In this document: positions 10,824 to 21,348 of the stretch, one piece after another
Position numbering within the stretch: position 1 is the stretch's first letter
Layout: each line of letters starts with the position of its first letter
Origin: an uncultured Oleispira sp.
Lineage (GTDB): Bacteria > Pseudomonadota > Gammaproteobacteria > Pseudomonadales > Oceanobacteraceae
Length of the DNA: 64,000 nucleotides
NCBI GenBank assembly: GCA_913061415.1
Contig: CAJXUD010000011.1
Coordinates: 1-64,000 of the forward strand
Direction: 5' to 3'
Notes under the pieces: generated by a model
Told to the model about the DNA's origin: nothing
Seen by the model: only the letters and a program-made list of their open reading frames with translations
The model's database searches: none
Position numbers and translations under genes: made by a program

Positions 10824-10940
10824 ATGAAAGTACGTGCTTCTGTAAAAAAAATCTGCCGTAATTGTAAGACGATTCGTCGTAACGGTAGTGTGCGAGTGAT
10901 CTGTACTGCAGATCCTAAGCATAAACAACGTCAAGGCTAA
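10824..10940 (+). CDS. rpmJ: 50S ribosomal protein L36 (zinc type)
   Basis: Too short for the ORF track. ATG 10824, preceded by TAGGAG, encodes 38 residues: [20 protein letters not shown], then a C-terminal part ending HKQRQG. The zinc ribbon ligands C11, C14, C27 and H33 are all present, so this is the zinc-binding form. It lies between secY and the alpha operon promoter, the usual gammaproteobacterial place. Confidence 0.96.
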   Translation: MKVRASVKKICRNCKTIRRNGSVRVICTADPKHKQRQG

Positions 10941-10979
10941 TAATAGTTTTGACCATTGGTGGTGTTTAAGAATATGTGC

Positions 10980-11008
10980 TTGCATTTAATGTGAGTCACA
11001 TATATTAT
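10980..11008 (+). promoter_or_regulatory. Sigma-70 promoter of the alpha operon
   Basis: -35 TTGCAT (10980-10985), 17-bp spacer, -10 TATTAT (11003-11008). The predicted start near 11015 leaves about 33 nt before rpsM. That is too short for the large S4-binding pseudoknot known in E. coli, so alpha operon control may differ here or use transcripts that read through from spc. Confidence 0.75.
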
Positions 11009-11047
11009 CTTGCGCCCTTTATAAGCAAAAACTGATTGGAGTTAGAC

Positions 11048-11404
11048 ATGGCCCGAATCGCCGGTGTCAACATTCCTGATAACAAGCACGCGGTTATCTC
11101 TCTGACTTACGTATTTGGCGTAGGTCGTTCTACCGCGAAGCAGTTATGTGCTAGTACTGGAATTGCTGAAACGATTAAAATTGCTGATCTATCTGAAGCC
11201 CAACTTGATGAACTTCGTAATGAAGTAGGTCAATTGACGGTTGAAGGTGATCTTCGTCGTGAAAAACAAATGAACATCAAGCGATTGATGGACATGGGTT
11301 GCTTCCGTGGCATACGCCACCGTCGCGGTCTTCCAGTTCGTGGCCAACGCACTAAAACAAATGCGCGTACTCGTAAGGGTCCTCGCAAACCAATCCGTAA
11401 GTAA
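11048..11404 (+). CDS. rpsM: 30S ribosomal protein S13
   Basis: S13 is in the 30S head and contacts the P-site tRNA and L5. The track starts at 11036, but ATG 11048 preceded by TTGGAG gives the standard 118 residues beginning [14 protein letters not shown]. The C-terminal [20 protein letters not shown] tail is conserved. First gene of the alpha operon. Confidence 0.98.
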   Translation: MARIAGVNIPDNKHAVISLTYVFGVGRSTAKQLCASTGIAETIKIADLSEAQLDELRNEVGQLTVEGDLRREKQMNIKRLMDMGCFRGIRHRRGLPVRGQRTKTNARTRKGPRKPIRK

Positions 11405-11482
11405 TTACGGGTTGGCTTTTAGTGTAGCTGCATTGTCATTGTTTAGGTTGCAGTGTTGATATTAAAAGTAGGAATGTAGAAT

Positions 11483-11875
11483 ATGGCTAAGCCAGGAAAT
11501 TCTCGTACTAAGAAGAAAGTTAAAAAGCAGGTTGCGGACGGTATCGCCCACATTCATGCCTCTTTTAACAATACCATCGTAACTCTTACCGATCGCCAAG
11601 GTAATGCTCTTTCATGGGCAACCGCAGGTGGGTCTGGTTTCCGTGGTTCACGTAAAAGCACTCCATTCGCTGCGCAGGTTGCTGCAGAGCGAGCTGGTGA
11701 AGCTGCTAAAGAATATGGATTAAAGAACCTTGATGTTGAAGTTAAGGGTCCTGGTCCAGGTCGTGAATCTGCGGTACGTGCATTAAATGCATGTGGTTAC
11801 AAGATTAACAACATCACAGACGTGACGCCGATTCCTCATAATGGTTGTCGTCCGCCTAAGAAACGTCGTGTATAA
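11483..11875 (+). CDS. rpsK: 30S ribosomal protein S11
   Basis: S11 lies on the 30S platform near the mRNA exit. 130 residues, containing [19 protein letters not shown] and the C-terminal [18 protein letters not shown] signature. A 78-base gap separates it from rpsM; no convincing promoter or terminator is visible there. Confidence 0.98.
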   Translation: MAKPGNSRTKKKVKKQVADGIAHIHASFNNTIVTLTDRQGNALSWATAGGSGFRGSRKSTPFAAQVAAERAGEAAKEYGLKNLDVEVKGPGPGRESAVRALNACGYKINNITDVTPIPHNGCRPPKKRRV

Positions 11876-11887
11876 GGAGACAGAATA

Positions 11888-12508
11888 GTGGCACGTTATA
11901 TTGGTCCTAAATGTAAACTGTCTCGTCGCGAAGGCACTGACTTATTCTTGAAGAGCGGCGTTCGCGCATTAGACTCCAAGTGTAAGCTAGAAACTAAGCC
12001 TGGCGTACACGGCGCAGGACGTGGTCGTTTATCTGACTACGGTCTACAATTGCGTGAAAAGCAGAAAGTTCGTCGTTTATACGGTGTTCTTGAAAAGCAA
12101 TTCCGCGGATATTACAAAGAAGCTGCACGTCGTAAAGGCGCAACAGGTGAAAACCTGCTTCAGTTGCTTGAATCTCGTCTAGATAACGTTGTTTATCGTA
12201 TGGGCTTTGGTTCAACTCGTGCAGAATCTCGTCAGTTGGTATCACATAAAGCGATTACGGTTAACGGCACTGTCGTTAATGTTGCTTCTTTCATGGTTAA
12301 AAGCGGTGACGTTGTCGCTGTTCGTGAAAAAGCAAAGAACCAAGATCGTATTAAAAGTGCACTTGCTCTTGCTGGCAATCGTGGAGATTCTTCTTGGATC
12401 GATGCGAACGCTACTAAGATGGAAGGAACATTTAAATCTGTTCCTGAGCGCGCTGATTTACCAGCAGAGATCAACGAAAACCTAATTGTGGAACTTTACT
12501 CTAAATAA
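11888..12508 (+). CDS. rpsD: 30S ribosomal protein S4
   Basis: S4 nucleates 30S assembly and, in E. coli, represses the alpha operon. 206 residues with an S4 RNA-binding domain ([25 protein letters not shown]). The start codon is GTG, preceded by AAGGAGACAG. There is no N-terminal zinc cysteine cluster. Confidence 0.98.
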   Translation: MARYIGPKCKLSRREGTDLFLKSGVRALDSKCKLETKPGVHGAGRGRLSDYGLQLREKQKVRRLYGVLEKQFRGYYKEAARRKGATGENLLQLLESRLDNVVYRMGFGSTRAESRQLVSHKAITVNGTVVNVASFMVKSGDVVAVREKAKNQDRIKSALALAGNRGDSSWIDANATKMEGTFKSVPERADLPAEINENLIVELYSK

Positions 12509-12530
12509 TAGAGCATCGTAAGGGGCAGCT

Positions 12531-13532
12531 ATGCAGCGCGCAGTAAACGAATTTTTGACACCGCGTCATATTCAAGTTGAAGAAATGAGCAAGACACATG
12601 CTAAGGTGACTTTAGAGCCACTGGAGCGCGGTTTCGGTCATACACTTGGCAATGCTTTGCGTCGAATCTTGCTGTCCTCCATGCCAGGGGCGGCAATTGT
12701 AGAGGTAGAGATCGACGGTGTACTTCATGAGTACAGCACGATCGAAGGTGTGCAAGAAGACGTAATTGAAATCTTGTTAAACCTTAAAGGTGTTGCAGTC
12801 AAACTTCACGAACGTGATGAAGCGACTCTGACTCTAGTTAAATCTGGAGCAGGTGCAGTTACCGCTGCCGATATTCAACTGGATCACGGTGTTGAGATCG
12901 CTAATCCTGAGCATGTAATTGCTCATTTAGCGGCTGGCACTGAACTGAAGATGACGTTAAAAATCACTTCAGGTCGTGGTTATGAGACTGTAGAGTCTCG
13001 CAACCAAAACGATGAAGAAACGAAGGCAATTGGCAAATTGCAAATCGATGCAACTTATAGTCCTGTTCAGCGTATTTCTTACAGTGTAGATAATGCACGT
13101 GTAGAACAACGTACTGATCTAGACAAGTTGGTTATCGAATTGGAAACCAATGGCACTATCGATCCAGAAGAAGCGATTCGTCGTTCTGCTACAATTCTGC
13201 AGCAACAATTAGCAATATTTGTTGACCTGGAAAATGAGGAAGTAGTTGAGCAGCAGAAAGAAGAAGAGGAAATTGATCCGATCCTTCTACGCCCAGTTGA
13301 CGATTTAGAGTTAACTGTACGTTCTGCGAACTGCCTAAAGGCCGAGAATATTTACTACATTGGTGATTTGATACAGCGCACTGAAGTTGAGCTGTTGAAG
13401 ACTCCTAATTTGGGTAAGAAATCTCTGACTGAAATTAAAGACGTTCTTGCATCACGTGGTCTTTCCCTAGGTATGCACCTAGAAAATTGGCCGCCAGCAA
13501 GTCTTCGAAACGACGACAAAGTGCTGGCTTAG
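12531..13532 (+). CDS. rpoA: RNA polymerase alpha subunit
   Basis: Alpha subunit of RNA polymerase, the dimerising assembly platform and activator contact. 333 residues. The N-terminal domain has [23 protein letters not shown]. The linker is acidic ([13 protein letters not shown]). The C-terminal domain has [33 protein letters not shown], which binds UP elements. The stop codon lies within a small UUCG hairpin. Confidence 0.98.
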   Translation: MQRAVNEFLTPRHIQVEEMSKTHAKVTLEPLERGFGHTLGNALRRILLSSMPGAAIVEVEIDGVLHEYSTIEGVQEDVIEILLNLKGVAVKLHERDEATLTLVKSGAGAVTAADIQLDHGVEIANPEHVIAHLAAGTELKMTLKITSGRGYETVESRNQNDEETKAIGKLQIDATYSPVQRISYSVDNARVEQRTDLDKLVIELETNGTIDPEEAIRRSATILQQQLAIFVDLENEEVVEQQKEEEEIDPILLRPVDDLELTVRSANCLKAENIYYIGDLIQRTEVELLKTPNLGKKSLTEIKDVLASRGLSLGMHLENWPPASLRNDDKVLA

Positions 13533-13546
13533 TCCTTCGGGACTAA
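13529..13546 (+). other. UUCG tetraloop hairpin overlapping the rpoA stop
   Basis: TTAGTCC-TTCG-GGACTAA is a perfect 7-bp stem closed by the very stable C(UUCG)G loop, and the rpoA TAG stop is inside its 5' arm. No T-run follows, so it is not a normal terminator. Such hairpins can stabilise upstream mRNA or tune the rpoA to rplQ ratio (inference). Confidence 0.7.
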
Positions 13547-13583
13547 ACCTCGCAGAGCGTTCAGTTAGTAAAGGAAATTAATC

Positions 13584-13991
13584 ATGCGTCATCGTAAAAG
13601 TGGTCGCCACTTTAATCGCACCAGTTCGCACCGCCAGGCAATGTTTAAAAACATGGCTGTGTCTTTGTTCGAGCATGAAATCATTAAGACTACTTTGCCA
13701 AAAGCAAAAGAGTTACGTGGTGTTGCTGAGCCGTTGATTACATTGGCTAAAGTTGACTCCGTTGCAAATCGCCGTTTGGCTTTTGCACGTACTCGCAGTA
13801 AAGAAGCTGTTGGTAAGTTGTTTAATGAGTTGGGTCCTCGTTATGAAGCACGTCCGGGTGGCTACATTCGCATTATGAAATGTGGCTTCCGTTCTGGTGA
13901 TAATGCACCTATGGCTTACGTTGAATTAGTAGACCGTCCTGCTGTTGAAGCAGAAGACGTTGTTGAAGCAACAGAAGCTGGCGAAGAGTAA
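13584..13991 (+). CDS. rplQ: 50S ribosomal protein L17
   Basis: L17 near the exit tunnel; last gene of the alpha operon. 135 residues beginning [20 protein letters not shown], with [22 protein letters not shown]. The C-terminus carries an acidic tail ([14 protein letters not shown]), common in marine gammaproteobacteria. A strong terminator follows. Confidence 0.98.
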   Translation: MRHRKSGRHFNRTSSHRQAMFKNMAVSLFEHEIIKTTLPKAKELRGVAEPLITLAKVDSVANRRLAFARTRSKEAVGKLFNELGPRYEARPGGYIRIMKCGFRSGDNAPMAYVELVDRPAVEAEDVVEATEAGEE

Positions 13992-14003
13992 AATCCTCGT
14001 TAT

Positions 14004-14035
14004 AAAAAAGCCCAGCTTATGCTGGGCTTTTTTTT
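14004..14035 (+). terminator. Intrinsic terminator of the alpha operon
   Basis: GCCCAGC-TTAT-GCTGGGC, flanked by an A-run and followed by eight T. A textbook rho-independent terminator just after rplQ. Confidence 0.95.
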
Positions 14036-14135
14036 GCCCAAAATTTAGTTTCTGTTGGGTATGTCAGCATCAATAATAGTAAATCCATTCTTTCAAGTAG
14101 TACTTATTGTGGATTGCTAATGCAAGGGAGTATTA

Positions 14136-15014
14136 ATGTTAAAGCGAGACAATGCTTATGTCATAAAGCAGCAGTTGGCCAGCTATCTAAGTGATTTTAA
14201 GTCTCATAGAGAAGTCTTCGGACAAGATACTTTTAGTTATATTGAAGCTGGCCCACCAATGGCTGAGTGTGTTTTTTTTATACATGGAGCGGTTGGTAAT
14301 AAAACTCAGTGGCGAGGCCTGATGCAGCTTCTTAGTCGCCAATATCGTGTTATTGCTATCGATGTCCCTGGTTTAGCTGTGGGGCATGAGGCAACTAGCG
14401 GTTATTATTCGTTAACTGAATTATCTAATTATATAATGCGCTTCTTTCGGCATAAAAATATTGAATCAGCCTGCTTAGTCGCACATTCAATGGGAGCTAA
14501 TATTGCTTGCCGATTTTCGGCCTTGTACCCTGCTAAAGTTAATTCTTTGGTTGTTGCCTCACTAACTGGGTGGGAGCAATTATTTGGCCAATCTTATTGG
14601 CATAAATTCAGTGAGTTTAAGCAGTTACTTGTTTTTAATAATCTAGATGAATTCAAGGCTTTATTTTCTTCTTTGTTTCACCAACCCCCTTATATGCCAG
14701 ATGCATTATTAGAACTTAGAATGCGTGATCTGCAGAAGCATCAAACTCAGCTCTATAAGGTACTTACTCATATACAGCAAGAGTTCCATTTGTTGAGTAA
14801 TGATTTGGCATCTTTAACTTGTCCGGTATTGGCGATTAATGGAGCAGAGGATGTTTTCGTTGATTTATCTATTTTGGATCGAGTAGCGAATCTGTATCCG
14901 GATTTTAAAGTGGTTAATTTTAACGAATGTGGTCATGTGCCTTTTCTGGAATACCCAAAAAAGACACACTCAACAATCACAAAATTTATCTTATCGAATG
15001 GGCGTGATTTCTGA
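14136..15014 (+). CDS. Alpha/beta hydrolase of unknown substrate
   Basis: 292 residues with the alpha/beta hydrolase fold. The oxyanion region FFIHGAVGNKTQWR is near residue 50. The nucleophile elbow AHSMGA has Ser118, the probable acid is Asp239 (GAEDVF) and the catalytic histidine is His267 (CGHVPF), so the triad is complete. No signal peptide is visible; it is probably cytosolic. It stands alone between the alpha operon terminator and convergent uvrA. Lipase/esterase, haloperoxidase-like and C-C hydrolase activities are all possible; the substrate cannot be read from the sequence. Confidence 0.85.
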   Translation: MLKRDNAYVIKQQLASYLSDFKSHREVFGQDTFSYIEAGPPMAECVFFIHGAVGNKTQWRGLMQLLSRQYRVIAIDVPGLAVGHEATSGYYSLTELSNYIMRFFRHKNIESACLVAHSMGANIACRFSALYPAKVNSLVVASLTGWEQLFGQSYWHKFSEFKQLLVFNNLDEFKALFSSLFHQPPYMPDALLELRMRDLQKHQTQLYKVLTHIQQEFHLLSNDLASLTCPVLAINGAEDVFVDLSILDRVANLYPDFKVVNFNECGHVPFLEYPKKTHSTITKFILSNGRDF

Positions 15015-15025
15015 CTTATTCAAGT

Positions 15026-17860
15026 CTAGTAGCCACGTTCTAATAAGGGCTTAAGGAATGTCGCTGTATGAGACTGCTTTTGCTCAGCAACTAGCTCTGG
15101 CGTGCCCTCAGCAATAATGTATCCACCTTTCGAGCCACCTTCTGGCCCAAGGTCAATGATCCAGTCAGCTGTCTTAATAACATCCAGATTATGCTCAATA
15201 ACAACAACAGTATTGCCGTGATCACGTAAGCGATGCAATACAGCTAATAATTGCTGAATATCGGCAAAGTGCAAACCGGTTGTCGGCTCATCCAAAATGT
15301 ACAAGGTATTACCGGTATCGCGCTTAGAAAGTTCTTTGGCCAACTTAACACGTTGTGCTTCACCACCCGAGAGTGTTGTCGCTGCCTGCCCTAGAGTGAT
15401 GTAAGAAAGGCCTACGTCAATCAGGGTTTGCAGTTTGCGTGAAATAGCGGGTATAGCATCAAAGAACTCACGAGCATCTTCTACTGTTAGCGATAAACAT
15501 TCGTGGATGTTTTTACCTTTATAGCGAATATCCAAGGTCTCGCGGTTATAACGCTGACCTTTACAAATATCGCAAGGCACATACACATCGGCTAAGAAGT
15601 GCATTTCTACTTTAATAACGCCGTCACCCTGACAAGCTTCACAGCGACCGCCTTTAACGTTAAAAGAGAAGCGTCCTACTTTATAGCCACGGCTGCGTGA
15701 TTCTTGTGTCCCTGCAAATAACTCACGTATTGGAGTGAAGATACCGGTGTATGTCGCAGGATTCGAACGAGGTGTGCGACCAATGGGGCTTTGATCGATA
15801 TCCACGACCTTATCCAGCTGATCCATACCTACGATAGTTTCGTAAGGCGCTGCTTTTAAAGTCGTTGCGCCATTCAGTGCCGTTGCCGCTAGAGGATAAA
15901 GCGTACGGTTAATCAGCGTTGATTTACCGGAGCCTGAAACCCCTGTCACGCAGGTTAATAAGCCAAGGGGAATATTGAGCTCAACGTTATCTAGGTTATT
16001 ACCTGTTGCGCCTGTCAGCGTTAATAATCGTTCTGGGTCATATACGCTACGTTCTTTAGGGATATCAATTCTTCTAACGCCCGTCATAAACTGACCGGTG
16101 ATGGAATTCTTGTTATTAAAAACTTCTTCAGGCGTGCCTTGGGCAACAATCTCGCCACCATGCACCCCAGCGCCAGGACCAATATCAATAAGATAATCGG
16201 CGCTGCGAATTGCATCTTCATCGTGCTCAACAACGATTACGGTATTACCAATATCGCGTAAGTGAACCAGGGTTTGTAATAGGCGGTCGTTATCGCGCTG
16301 GTGTAAACCAATTGATGGCTCATCCAAAATATACATCACACCGACTAAGCCAGCACCAATTTGAGAAGCAAGGCGAATACGCTGTGCTTCACCACCCGAT
16401 AAGGTATCAGAGCTTCGATTTAGGCTTAAGTATTCTAAGCCGACGTTAACCAAGAACTGTAGGCGATCACGAATTTCTTTAAGAATCTTTTCTGCGATTT
16501 GAGCTTTCTGCCCAACAAATTCAAGTTGAGTAAAATAAGCCTGCGCTTCATCAATAGGTAGCGCCGTACATTGGTGAATCGTTTTATCACCAATAAATAC
16601 ATGACGCGCTTCCGTTCTTAGGCGAGAGCCTTCGCAAGTTGGGCACGGTTGTACGCTTAGGTACTTGGTAAGCTCTTCACGTACCATTTGTGAATCGGTA
16701 TCGTGAAAACGGCGGTCAAGGTTTGGCAGTACCCCTTCAAAGATATGGGTCTTTAATACGGTATCGCCACGGCTATTAACATAGTTGAAGCTTATTTCGT
16801 CTTCGCCGCTACCTTGCAAAATTAGGTGTTGTTGCTTTTTGGTTAGTTTGTCGAAGGGCTTGTCGATATCGAAGCCATAATGTTCGGCGACTGAATTAAG
16901 CATTTGGAAATAATAAATGCTACGACGATCCCAACCACGAATAGCCCCTTCAGAGATGGAGAGGCTAGGTTCTGCAACCACTAAACTTTGATCAAAGTAT
17001 TGTTTAACACCAAGGCCATCACAGGTGCTGCAAGCGCCCGCAGGGTTATTGAAGGAGAATAAGCGAGGTTCTAATTCTGACAGGCTATAACCACAGTGTG
17101 GGCAAGAGAATTGTGAGGAAAATAATAACCCCTCACTGTCATCGTCATCCATCGGCACAACAAGTACAAGTCCGCCACTAAGGCCAACGCAAGTCTCTAA
17201 CGATTCAGCTAGACGCTGCGCAATTTCAGGACGAATTTTAAAGCGGTCTACCACAACTTCAATGGTGTGCTTCTTTTTCTTATCCAGTTCAGGAGTATCA
17301 TCTAAATCACAAACCAAACCATCAATACGAACTCGAATAAAGCCTTGGGCACGGAGGTTGTCTAGAATATGTAGATGTTCGCCTTTGCGGTCTCGAATAA
17401 CCGGCGCCAAAATCATCTGCTTACTTTCTTCTGGAAGTTCAATGATTTGGTCAACCATCTGGCTGATGGTCTGTGCTTCAAGAGCCACATCATGTTCAGG
17501 GCACTTGGGTGTGCCAACTCGAGCAAACAGCAATCTTAAATAATCATAAATCTCAGTCACTGTGCCCACGGTAGATCGAGGGTTGTGAGAAGTCGATTTC
17601 TGTTCAATAGAGATGGCAGGTGATAACCCTTCGATATGATCAACATCAGGCTTTTCCATCATGGATAAGAACTGACGAGCATACGTCGAGAGAGATTCAA
17701 CATAGCGACGCTGACCCTCTGCATAAAGAGTATCAAATGCTAATGATGATTTTCCTGAGCCACTCAAGCCAGTAATGACGATGAGTTTGTCGCGAGGAAT
17801 CTCAATATCAACATTCTTGAGATTATGGGTGCGAGCGCCCTGAACTATAATTTTATCCAT
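15026..17860 (-). CDS. uvrA: UvrABC system protein A
   Basis: DNA damage recognition ATPase of nucleotide excision repair; it loads UvrB. 944 residues, the normal length. There are two ABC modules with Walker [15 protein letters not shown] (near residue 31) and [10 protein letters not shown] (near 640), signature [18 protein letters not shown], and zinc finger cysteines (CPHCGY..., CEACQGDG...CDICKGQRY). The start matches [18 protein letters not shown]. No clear LexA box is visible upstream, so SOS control is not supported here by eye. A 9-bp inverted repeat lies just upstream. Confidence 0.97.
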   Translation of the reverse strand: MDKIIVQGARTHNLKNVDIEIPRDKLIVITGLSGSGKSSLAFDTLYAEGQRRYVESLSTYARQFLSMMEKPDVDHIEGLSPAISIEQKSTSHNPRSTVGTVTEIYDYLRLLFARVGTPKCPEHDVALEAQTISQMVDQIIELPEESKQMILAPVIRDRKGEHLHILDNLRAQGFIRVRIDGLVCDLDDTPELDKKKKHTIEVVVDRFKIRPEIAQRLAESLETCVGLSGGLVLVVPMDDDDSEGLLFSSQFSCPHCGYSLSELEPRLFSFNNPAGACSTCDGLGVKQYFDQSLVVAEPSLSISEGAIRGWDRRSIYYFQMLNSVAEHYGFDIDKPFDKLTKKQQHLILQGSGEDEISFNYVNSRGDTVLKTHIFEGVLPNLDRRFHDTDSQMVREELTKYLSVQPCPTCEGSRLRTEARHVFIGDKTIHQCTALPIDEAQAYFTQLEFVGQKAQIAEKILKEIRDRLQFLVNVGLEYLSLNRSSDTLSGGEAQRIRLASQIGAGLVGVMYILDEPSIGLHQRDNDRLLQTLVHLRDIGNTVIVVEHDEDAIRSADYLIDIGPGAGVHGGEIVAQGTPEEVFNNKNSITGQFMTGVRRIDIPKERSVYDPERLLTLTGATGNNLDNVELNIPLGLLTCVTGVSGSGKSTLINRTLYPLAATALNGATTLKAAPYETIVGMDQLDKVVDIDQSPIGRTPRSNPATYTGIFTPIRELFAGTQESRSRGYKVGRFSFNVKGGRCEACQGDGVIKVEMHFLADVYVPCDICKGQRYNRETLDIRYKGKNIHECLSLTVEDAREFFDAIPAISRKLQTLIDVGLSYITLGQAATTLSGGEAQRVKLAKELSKRDTGNTLYILDEPTTGLHFADIQQLLAVLHRLRDHGNTVVVIEHNLDVIKTADWIIDLGPEGGSKGGYIIAEGTPELVAEQKQSHTATFLKPLLERGY

Positions 17861-17863
17861 TAA

Positions 17864-17900
17864 ACAATTCTGACTTTATTAATCAATAAGCCAGAATTGT
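17864..17900. repeat. Inverted repeat upstream of uvrA
   Basis: ACAATTCTG (17864-17872) and CAGAATTGT (17892-17900) form a perfect 9-bp inverted repeat around 19 AT-rich bases. It starts 4 bases before the uvrA ATG and lies in the uvrA-luxR gap. It may be an RNA hairpin (the end of the upstream regulator transcript) or an operator. Role unknown. Confidence 0.5.
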
Positions 17901-17927
17901 AAAGCAACTGAGCAAGGGGTAAAGGAA

Positions 17928-18605
17928 TTAAACAGCGGTTTCCAGAACAATGTCTTCTAAGTTGTCTTTTGCCCAATTAACCGCTTGGATTCGGTTAGAG
18001 ACATCAATCTTTTTGAACAAGTTGTAGATGTGAGTTTTAACTGTATGCATACTGACATTCAAATTCTTCGCAATTTCAGTATTCGTGGCACCTGTCGCAG
18101 TTAAGCTAAGAATTTGCTTTTCGCGTCGAGTAAGTAGGCTGGCGTTGTGAGTAACTTTACGAGGCTTAATGCGTGTGCGCTCTAAGTACTGTGCAATTAA
18201 GCGACGTGAAAGCCAAAACTCGCCTTCAAATATCCCCATTATGCCTTTCACTAACTGCTGCTGGGATGTTTCCTTATAGAAAATACCGTTAACCATCGGC
18301 CAAGCAATGAGGCGTTCAACTGAACTGGTATTGTTCGTATTAAAGAAAGCGACTTGGATATCGGTGTTTTGAGCAAAAATTTGCTCTAACAACTCTTGCT
18401 GGCGTTCAGAGCGAGCTGAATCAGAATCAATCAAGGCAAGGGTCTGGCCGTCAAATTCACTCCATTCATCTTTCCATTCGGAAGTACTGATTAGCTGACA
18501 ATCAATCGTTGTGCGCTGATGAATAAAACCAATTAGAATTGAGTTTTGAAGGTTCTGTTGACCAAAGAGAATGATACGGCGAGAGGTTGAAGTTGTGCTA
18601 TCCAT
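17928..18605 (-). CDS. LuxR-family (CsgD-like) transcriptional regulator
   Basis: 225 residues. The C-terminal LuxR helix-turn-helix, about residues 155-215, contains LTRREKQILSLTATGATNTEIAKNLNVSMHTVKTHIYNLFKKI in order. The N-terminal half resembles a degenerate receiver domain as in CsgD; no clear phosphorylatable aspartate triad is seen. CsgD-type proteins control biofilm matrix genes, but the target here is unknown. It lies upstream of uvrA in the same direction, 67 bases apart, and diverges from the MFS-ssb unit. Confidence 0.85.
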   Translation of the reverse strand: MDSTTSTSRRIILFGQQNLQNSILIGFIHQRTTIDCQLISTSEWKDEWSEFDGQTLALIDSDSARSERQQELLEQIFAQNTDIQVAFFNTNNTSSVERLIAWPMVNGIFYKETSQQQLVKGIMGIFEGEFWLSRRLIAQYLERTRIKPRKVTHNASLLTRREKQILSLTATGATNTEIAKNLNVSMHTVKTHIYNLFKKIDVSNRIQAVNWAKDNLEDIVLETAV

Positions 18606-18891
18606 CTTACTTTCCTTGTAAATTGTGTGGCGTCCAGCCTGAATTGCAATAAGTTTACGCTATTTGTCTTAAATTGCCATAGGATTACAGTGCCCGAATT
18701 CACATTTTAGCGTTAAAAAGTCAACAATTTTTGGTATGAAAGTACCGATGCTCGCAATGGTTCTGAGTAAAGGCTGGCTATATATGCATTTGAGACTAAA
18801 GCAGAACAGGGTAAATACAGTTTAAATTATAGTGCAAATCGGCGCTTCTAATCTGCTAGAATGGCTTCCTAATTTATTTTCAATGATGCCA
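18606..18891. other. Divergent intergenic region, luxR-type gene and MFS gene
   Basis: 286 AT-rich bases. A good -10 box TAGAAT at 18857-18862 points to the MFS gene. The matching -35 is poor. A CTGT...TGTT sequence on the minus strand near 18810 only half matches a LexA box. No other motif can be supported. Confidence 0.4.
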
Positions 18892-20268
18892 ATGTCTACA
18901 GTGACCAATATATCCAGCACCGAAAAACGAGCCATTGCCTCGCTGGCCTCCTTATATGCCCTTCGCATGCTGGGGTTGTTCATGGTGTTGCCTGTGATGG
19001 CGATTGCCGGGGCTGGTTTTGAAGGCGCAACGCCAGAGCTGATCGGTTTAGCAATCGGCGCTTATGGCTTAAGCCAAGCATTATTGCAGATTCCCGCCGG
19101 GGCACTGTCTGATTATTTTGGCCGCAAGCCAATCATTGTCATAGGTTTACTCATATTTGCTTTAGGTAGTTTTGTAGCGGCTAACGCAGATACTATCTAT
19201 GGCATTATCTTTGGTCGATTTCTGCAAGGCTGTGGTGCTATCGCAAGTGCTGTCATGGCGCTGGTTTCAGATCTGACGCGTGAAGAGCATCGAATGAAGG
19301 CTATGGCCTCTATTGGGGCTTCTATAGGCTTGTCATTTTCAGTCGCACTCGTCTTAGGCCCAGTACTGGTCAGCTTTGGTGGTTTACAGCTCATATTTAT
19401 CGTAACGGGGATACTGTCATTAGCCGGAATTGCATTGATGTTAACTGCGGTGCCAACACCCGCGAGGAAAAAGCATCGTGATGGTAGCGCCATTATTAGC
19501 GAAGTATTTAAGCAATTAGGCAACGGACAATTATGGCCACTTAATATAGGCATATTCATACTGCATGCTTTAATGGTTGCTATGTTTGTTTCAATTCCCC
19601 AACAGTTAGTTCAGGCAGGTTTAACCCTTGACCAACATGCCTGGCTATATTTACCCGTTTTGTTAATAGCCTTTGTATTGATGGTGCCGTTTGTCATTAT
19701 CGCCGAGAAGAAAAAACAGATGAAGGGTATCGTAATCACCGCTCTAGGGATTATGATACTGGCGCTCATTTTAATGTCTCAAGCGGCTGGAATTTGGCCT
19801 TGGGCGATTGCACTGGGAGTATTCTTCTGGGCATTTAATATTATGGAAGCAACATTACCATCTTGGTTAAGCAAGGTGGCTCCGGCAGGCGCTAAAGGCA
19901 GTGCGATGGGGATATACTCCACCTTACAGTTTTTGGGCGCCTTTGCCGGTGGAATAATCGGCGGTTGGTTAAATAACCATTTCGGTATTGAAGGACTATT
20001 CCTTATACTGGCATCTGCCGTTTTTGGGTGGGCCTTATTGGTAATCGTGACACCAAAACCCGCACACCTTAATAGCGTGCGAGTAGACATTTTGAATCAA
20101 GGACATAGTGATGTGCAACATTCACTCTATTTGGATGCCTTGATTAATCTTAGAGGGGTTGCCGATGCTATTTTAATAGCAGAAGAGCACGCCATATATT
20201 TAAAAGTAGACGCCAGCGTTTTTGATTATCAACAAGCGATGGCAGCCGTCAACTCATTGGGAGAATAA
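18892..20268 (+). CDS. YajR-like MFS transporter with C-terminal YAM domain
   Basis: Major facilitator of the inner membrane, probably a proton-driven drug/H+ antiporter as proposed for E. coli YajR. About 458 residues. Family hallmarks are [14 protein letters not shown], motif A SDYFGRKP and [24 protein letters not shown]. Twelve membrane segments are followed by a soluble ferredoxin-like domain of about 65 residues, as in YajR. The track starts at GTG 18832, upstream of a -10 box at 18857; ATG 18892 (MSTVTN) or 18883 is more likely. The stop is one base before ssb, so the two genes are translationally linked. Confidence 0.88.
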   Translation: MSTVTNISSTEKRAIASLASLYALRMLGLFMVLPVMAIAGAGFEGATPELIGLAIGAYGLSQALLQIPAGALSDYFGRKPIIVIGLLIFALGSFVAANADTIYGIIFGRFLQGCGAIASAVMALVSDLTREEHRMKAMASIGASIGLSFSVALVLGPVLVSFGGLQLIFIVTGILSLAGIALMLTAVPTPARKKHRDGSAIISEVFKQLGNGQLWPLNIGIFILHALMVAMFVSIPQQLVQAGLTLDQHAWLYLPVLLIAFVLMVPFVIIAEKKKQMKGIVITALGIMILALILMSQAAGIWPWAIALGVFFWAFNIMEATLPSWLSKVAPAGAKGSAMGIYSTLQFLGAFAGGIIGGWLNNHFGIEGLFLILASAVFGWALLVIVTPKPAHLNSVRVDILNQGHSDVQHSLYLDALINLRGVADAILIAEEHAIYLKVDASVFDYQQAMAAVNSLGE

Positions 20269-20269
20269 A

Positions 20270-20971
20270 ATGGGCCGCAGTGTAAACAAAGTACAAATCA
20301 TCGGTACGCTTGGGCGTGATCCGGAAATGAAATATCTACCGAGCGGTAGTGCGGTCGTAACAGTTAGCGTAGCAACAGACGAAAGCTACAATGATAAGAA
20401 CTCGGGCCAGAAAGTTGAAAAAACTGAATGGCACCGTATGACGGCATTTGGCAAACTGGCAGAGATTATTGGCCAATACCTAAAGAAAGGCTCTAAAGCT
20501 TATTTTGAAGGCAAACTGCGTACTAACGAATACGAAAAAGACGGCATAAAGCGCTACTCTACTGAGATTGTCGTAAACGACATGATGATGTTAGACGGTC
20601 GTCAAGATTCAGGTATGAATGCAGGCCAGAACTTTGCTAACAACCAGCCAATGGCACAGTCACCGTCTGCAGCGATGGCACAGCCTCAAAGTGGCTTTGC
20701 TCAGCAGCCTGCTCAACAAGCACCACAGGGTGGATTTGCTCCACAGCAAGGCCAGCCGGCGCAGCGTCCTGCTCAGCAGCCGCAGCAAGGTGGATTTGCT
20801 CCGCAGCAAGGTCAACCAGCACAGCAGCCGCAGCAGAACTACGCACCACAGCAGCCAGCCCAGCAAGGATATGGCCAAGCTCCAAGCCAGCCACAAGGTC
20901 AGCCAGCGCAACAAGCAGCGCCGCAGCCGGCTAATAACTTTGATAACTTTGACGATGATATTCCGTTCTAA
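20270..20971 (+). CDS. ssb: Single-stranded DNA-binding protein
   Basis: SSB protects single-stranded DNA and recruits repair and replication proteins through its C-terminal tip. The track start at 20222 is inside the MFS gene; ATG 20270 gives 233 residues starting [20 protein letters not shown]. The OB fold covers about residues 1-110. A long Gln/Pro/Gly-rich linker follows, then the conserved acidic tip DDDIPF. The protein is longer than E. coli SSB (178), entirely through the linker, which contains a 60-bp tandem duplication. A terminator follows. Confidence 0.97.
   Translation: MGRSVNKVQIIGTLGRDPEMKYLPSGSAVVTVSVATDESYNDKNSGQKVEKTEWHRMTAFGKLAEIIGQYLKKGSKAYFEGKLRTNEYEKDGIKRYSTEIVVNDMMMLDGRQDSGMNAGQNFANNQPMAQSPSAAMAQPQSGFAQQPAQQAPQGGFAPQQGQPAQRPAQQPQQGGFAPQQGQPAQQPQQNYAPQQPAQQGYGQAPSQPQGQPAQQAAPQPANNFDNFDDDIPF
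20726..20826 (+). repeat. 60-bp tandem repeat in the ssb linker
   Basis: The coding stretch for [13 protein letters not shown] occurs at 20726 and again at 20786, a 60-bp period with only silent or minor changes. Intragenic expansion lengthens the disordered linker. Copy number may vary between strains. Confidence 0.75.
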
Positions 20972-21022
20972 GGCATCATTAGCAAAACATATTCGATGAT
21001 GCTTCACTCTATGAATTATCTT

Positions 21023-21059
21023 AAAAAGCCCCTGTCACTTAAGTGATAGGGGCTTTTTT
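21023..21059 (+). terminator. Intrinsic terminator after ssb
   Basis: AAAAAGCCCCTGTCAC-TTAA-GTGATAGGGGCTTTTTT, one G-U pair. Strong bidirectional-type hairpin with an A-run and a T-run. Confidence 0.92.
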
Positions 21060-21348
21060 GTTTCAGTACAATAGGCATGTAGCCAATTGCTGAAAGCTGG
21101 AATAAAGCGAAATACTCACCTATTCTAATAGCTATCAACACAAAGCAAGGACGTAATAAGTGTTTATCTATTGGAAGGGGGGTTAAATGATGCTCGCTAC
21201 TGCTCACCCTTCGATGTCCTTAGTTTTAATATTTTTCTGTCTATTTAAGTTTAAATACTTTTAAAGTGAGTGTGCACCTACTGCTATATTCTGAATAAGA
21301 ACATAGTTCAAAAGAGTATGGTGCTGAGAACTAAGGTCATGGAATAAA
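21060..21348. other. Intergenic region upstream of the signalling trio
   Basis: 289 bases, AT-rich. A possible -10 box TATATT at 21285-21290 could serve the downstream gene, but its -35 is poor. The small minus-strand ORF at 21016-21207 shows no family features and overlaps the ssb terminator, so it is not called. Nothing else is recognised. Confidence 0.4.

Noticed and set aside
18800-18830. Possible LexA box (CTGT-N8-TGTT on the minus strand)
   Set aside because: The right half is TGTT, not ACAG, and the site is far from uvrA, so SOS control is not supported.
20619-21007. Long overlapping ORFs in other frames of ssb
   Set aside because: They result from the repetitive Gln/Pro-rich linker codons and have no independent support.
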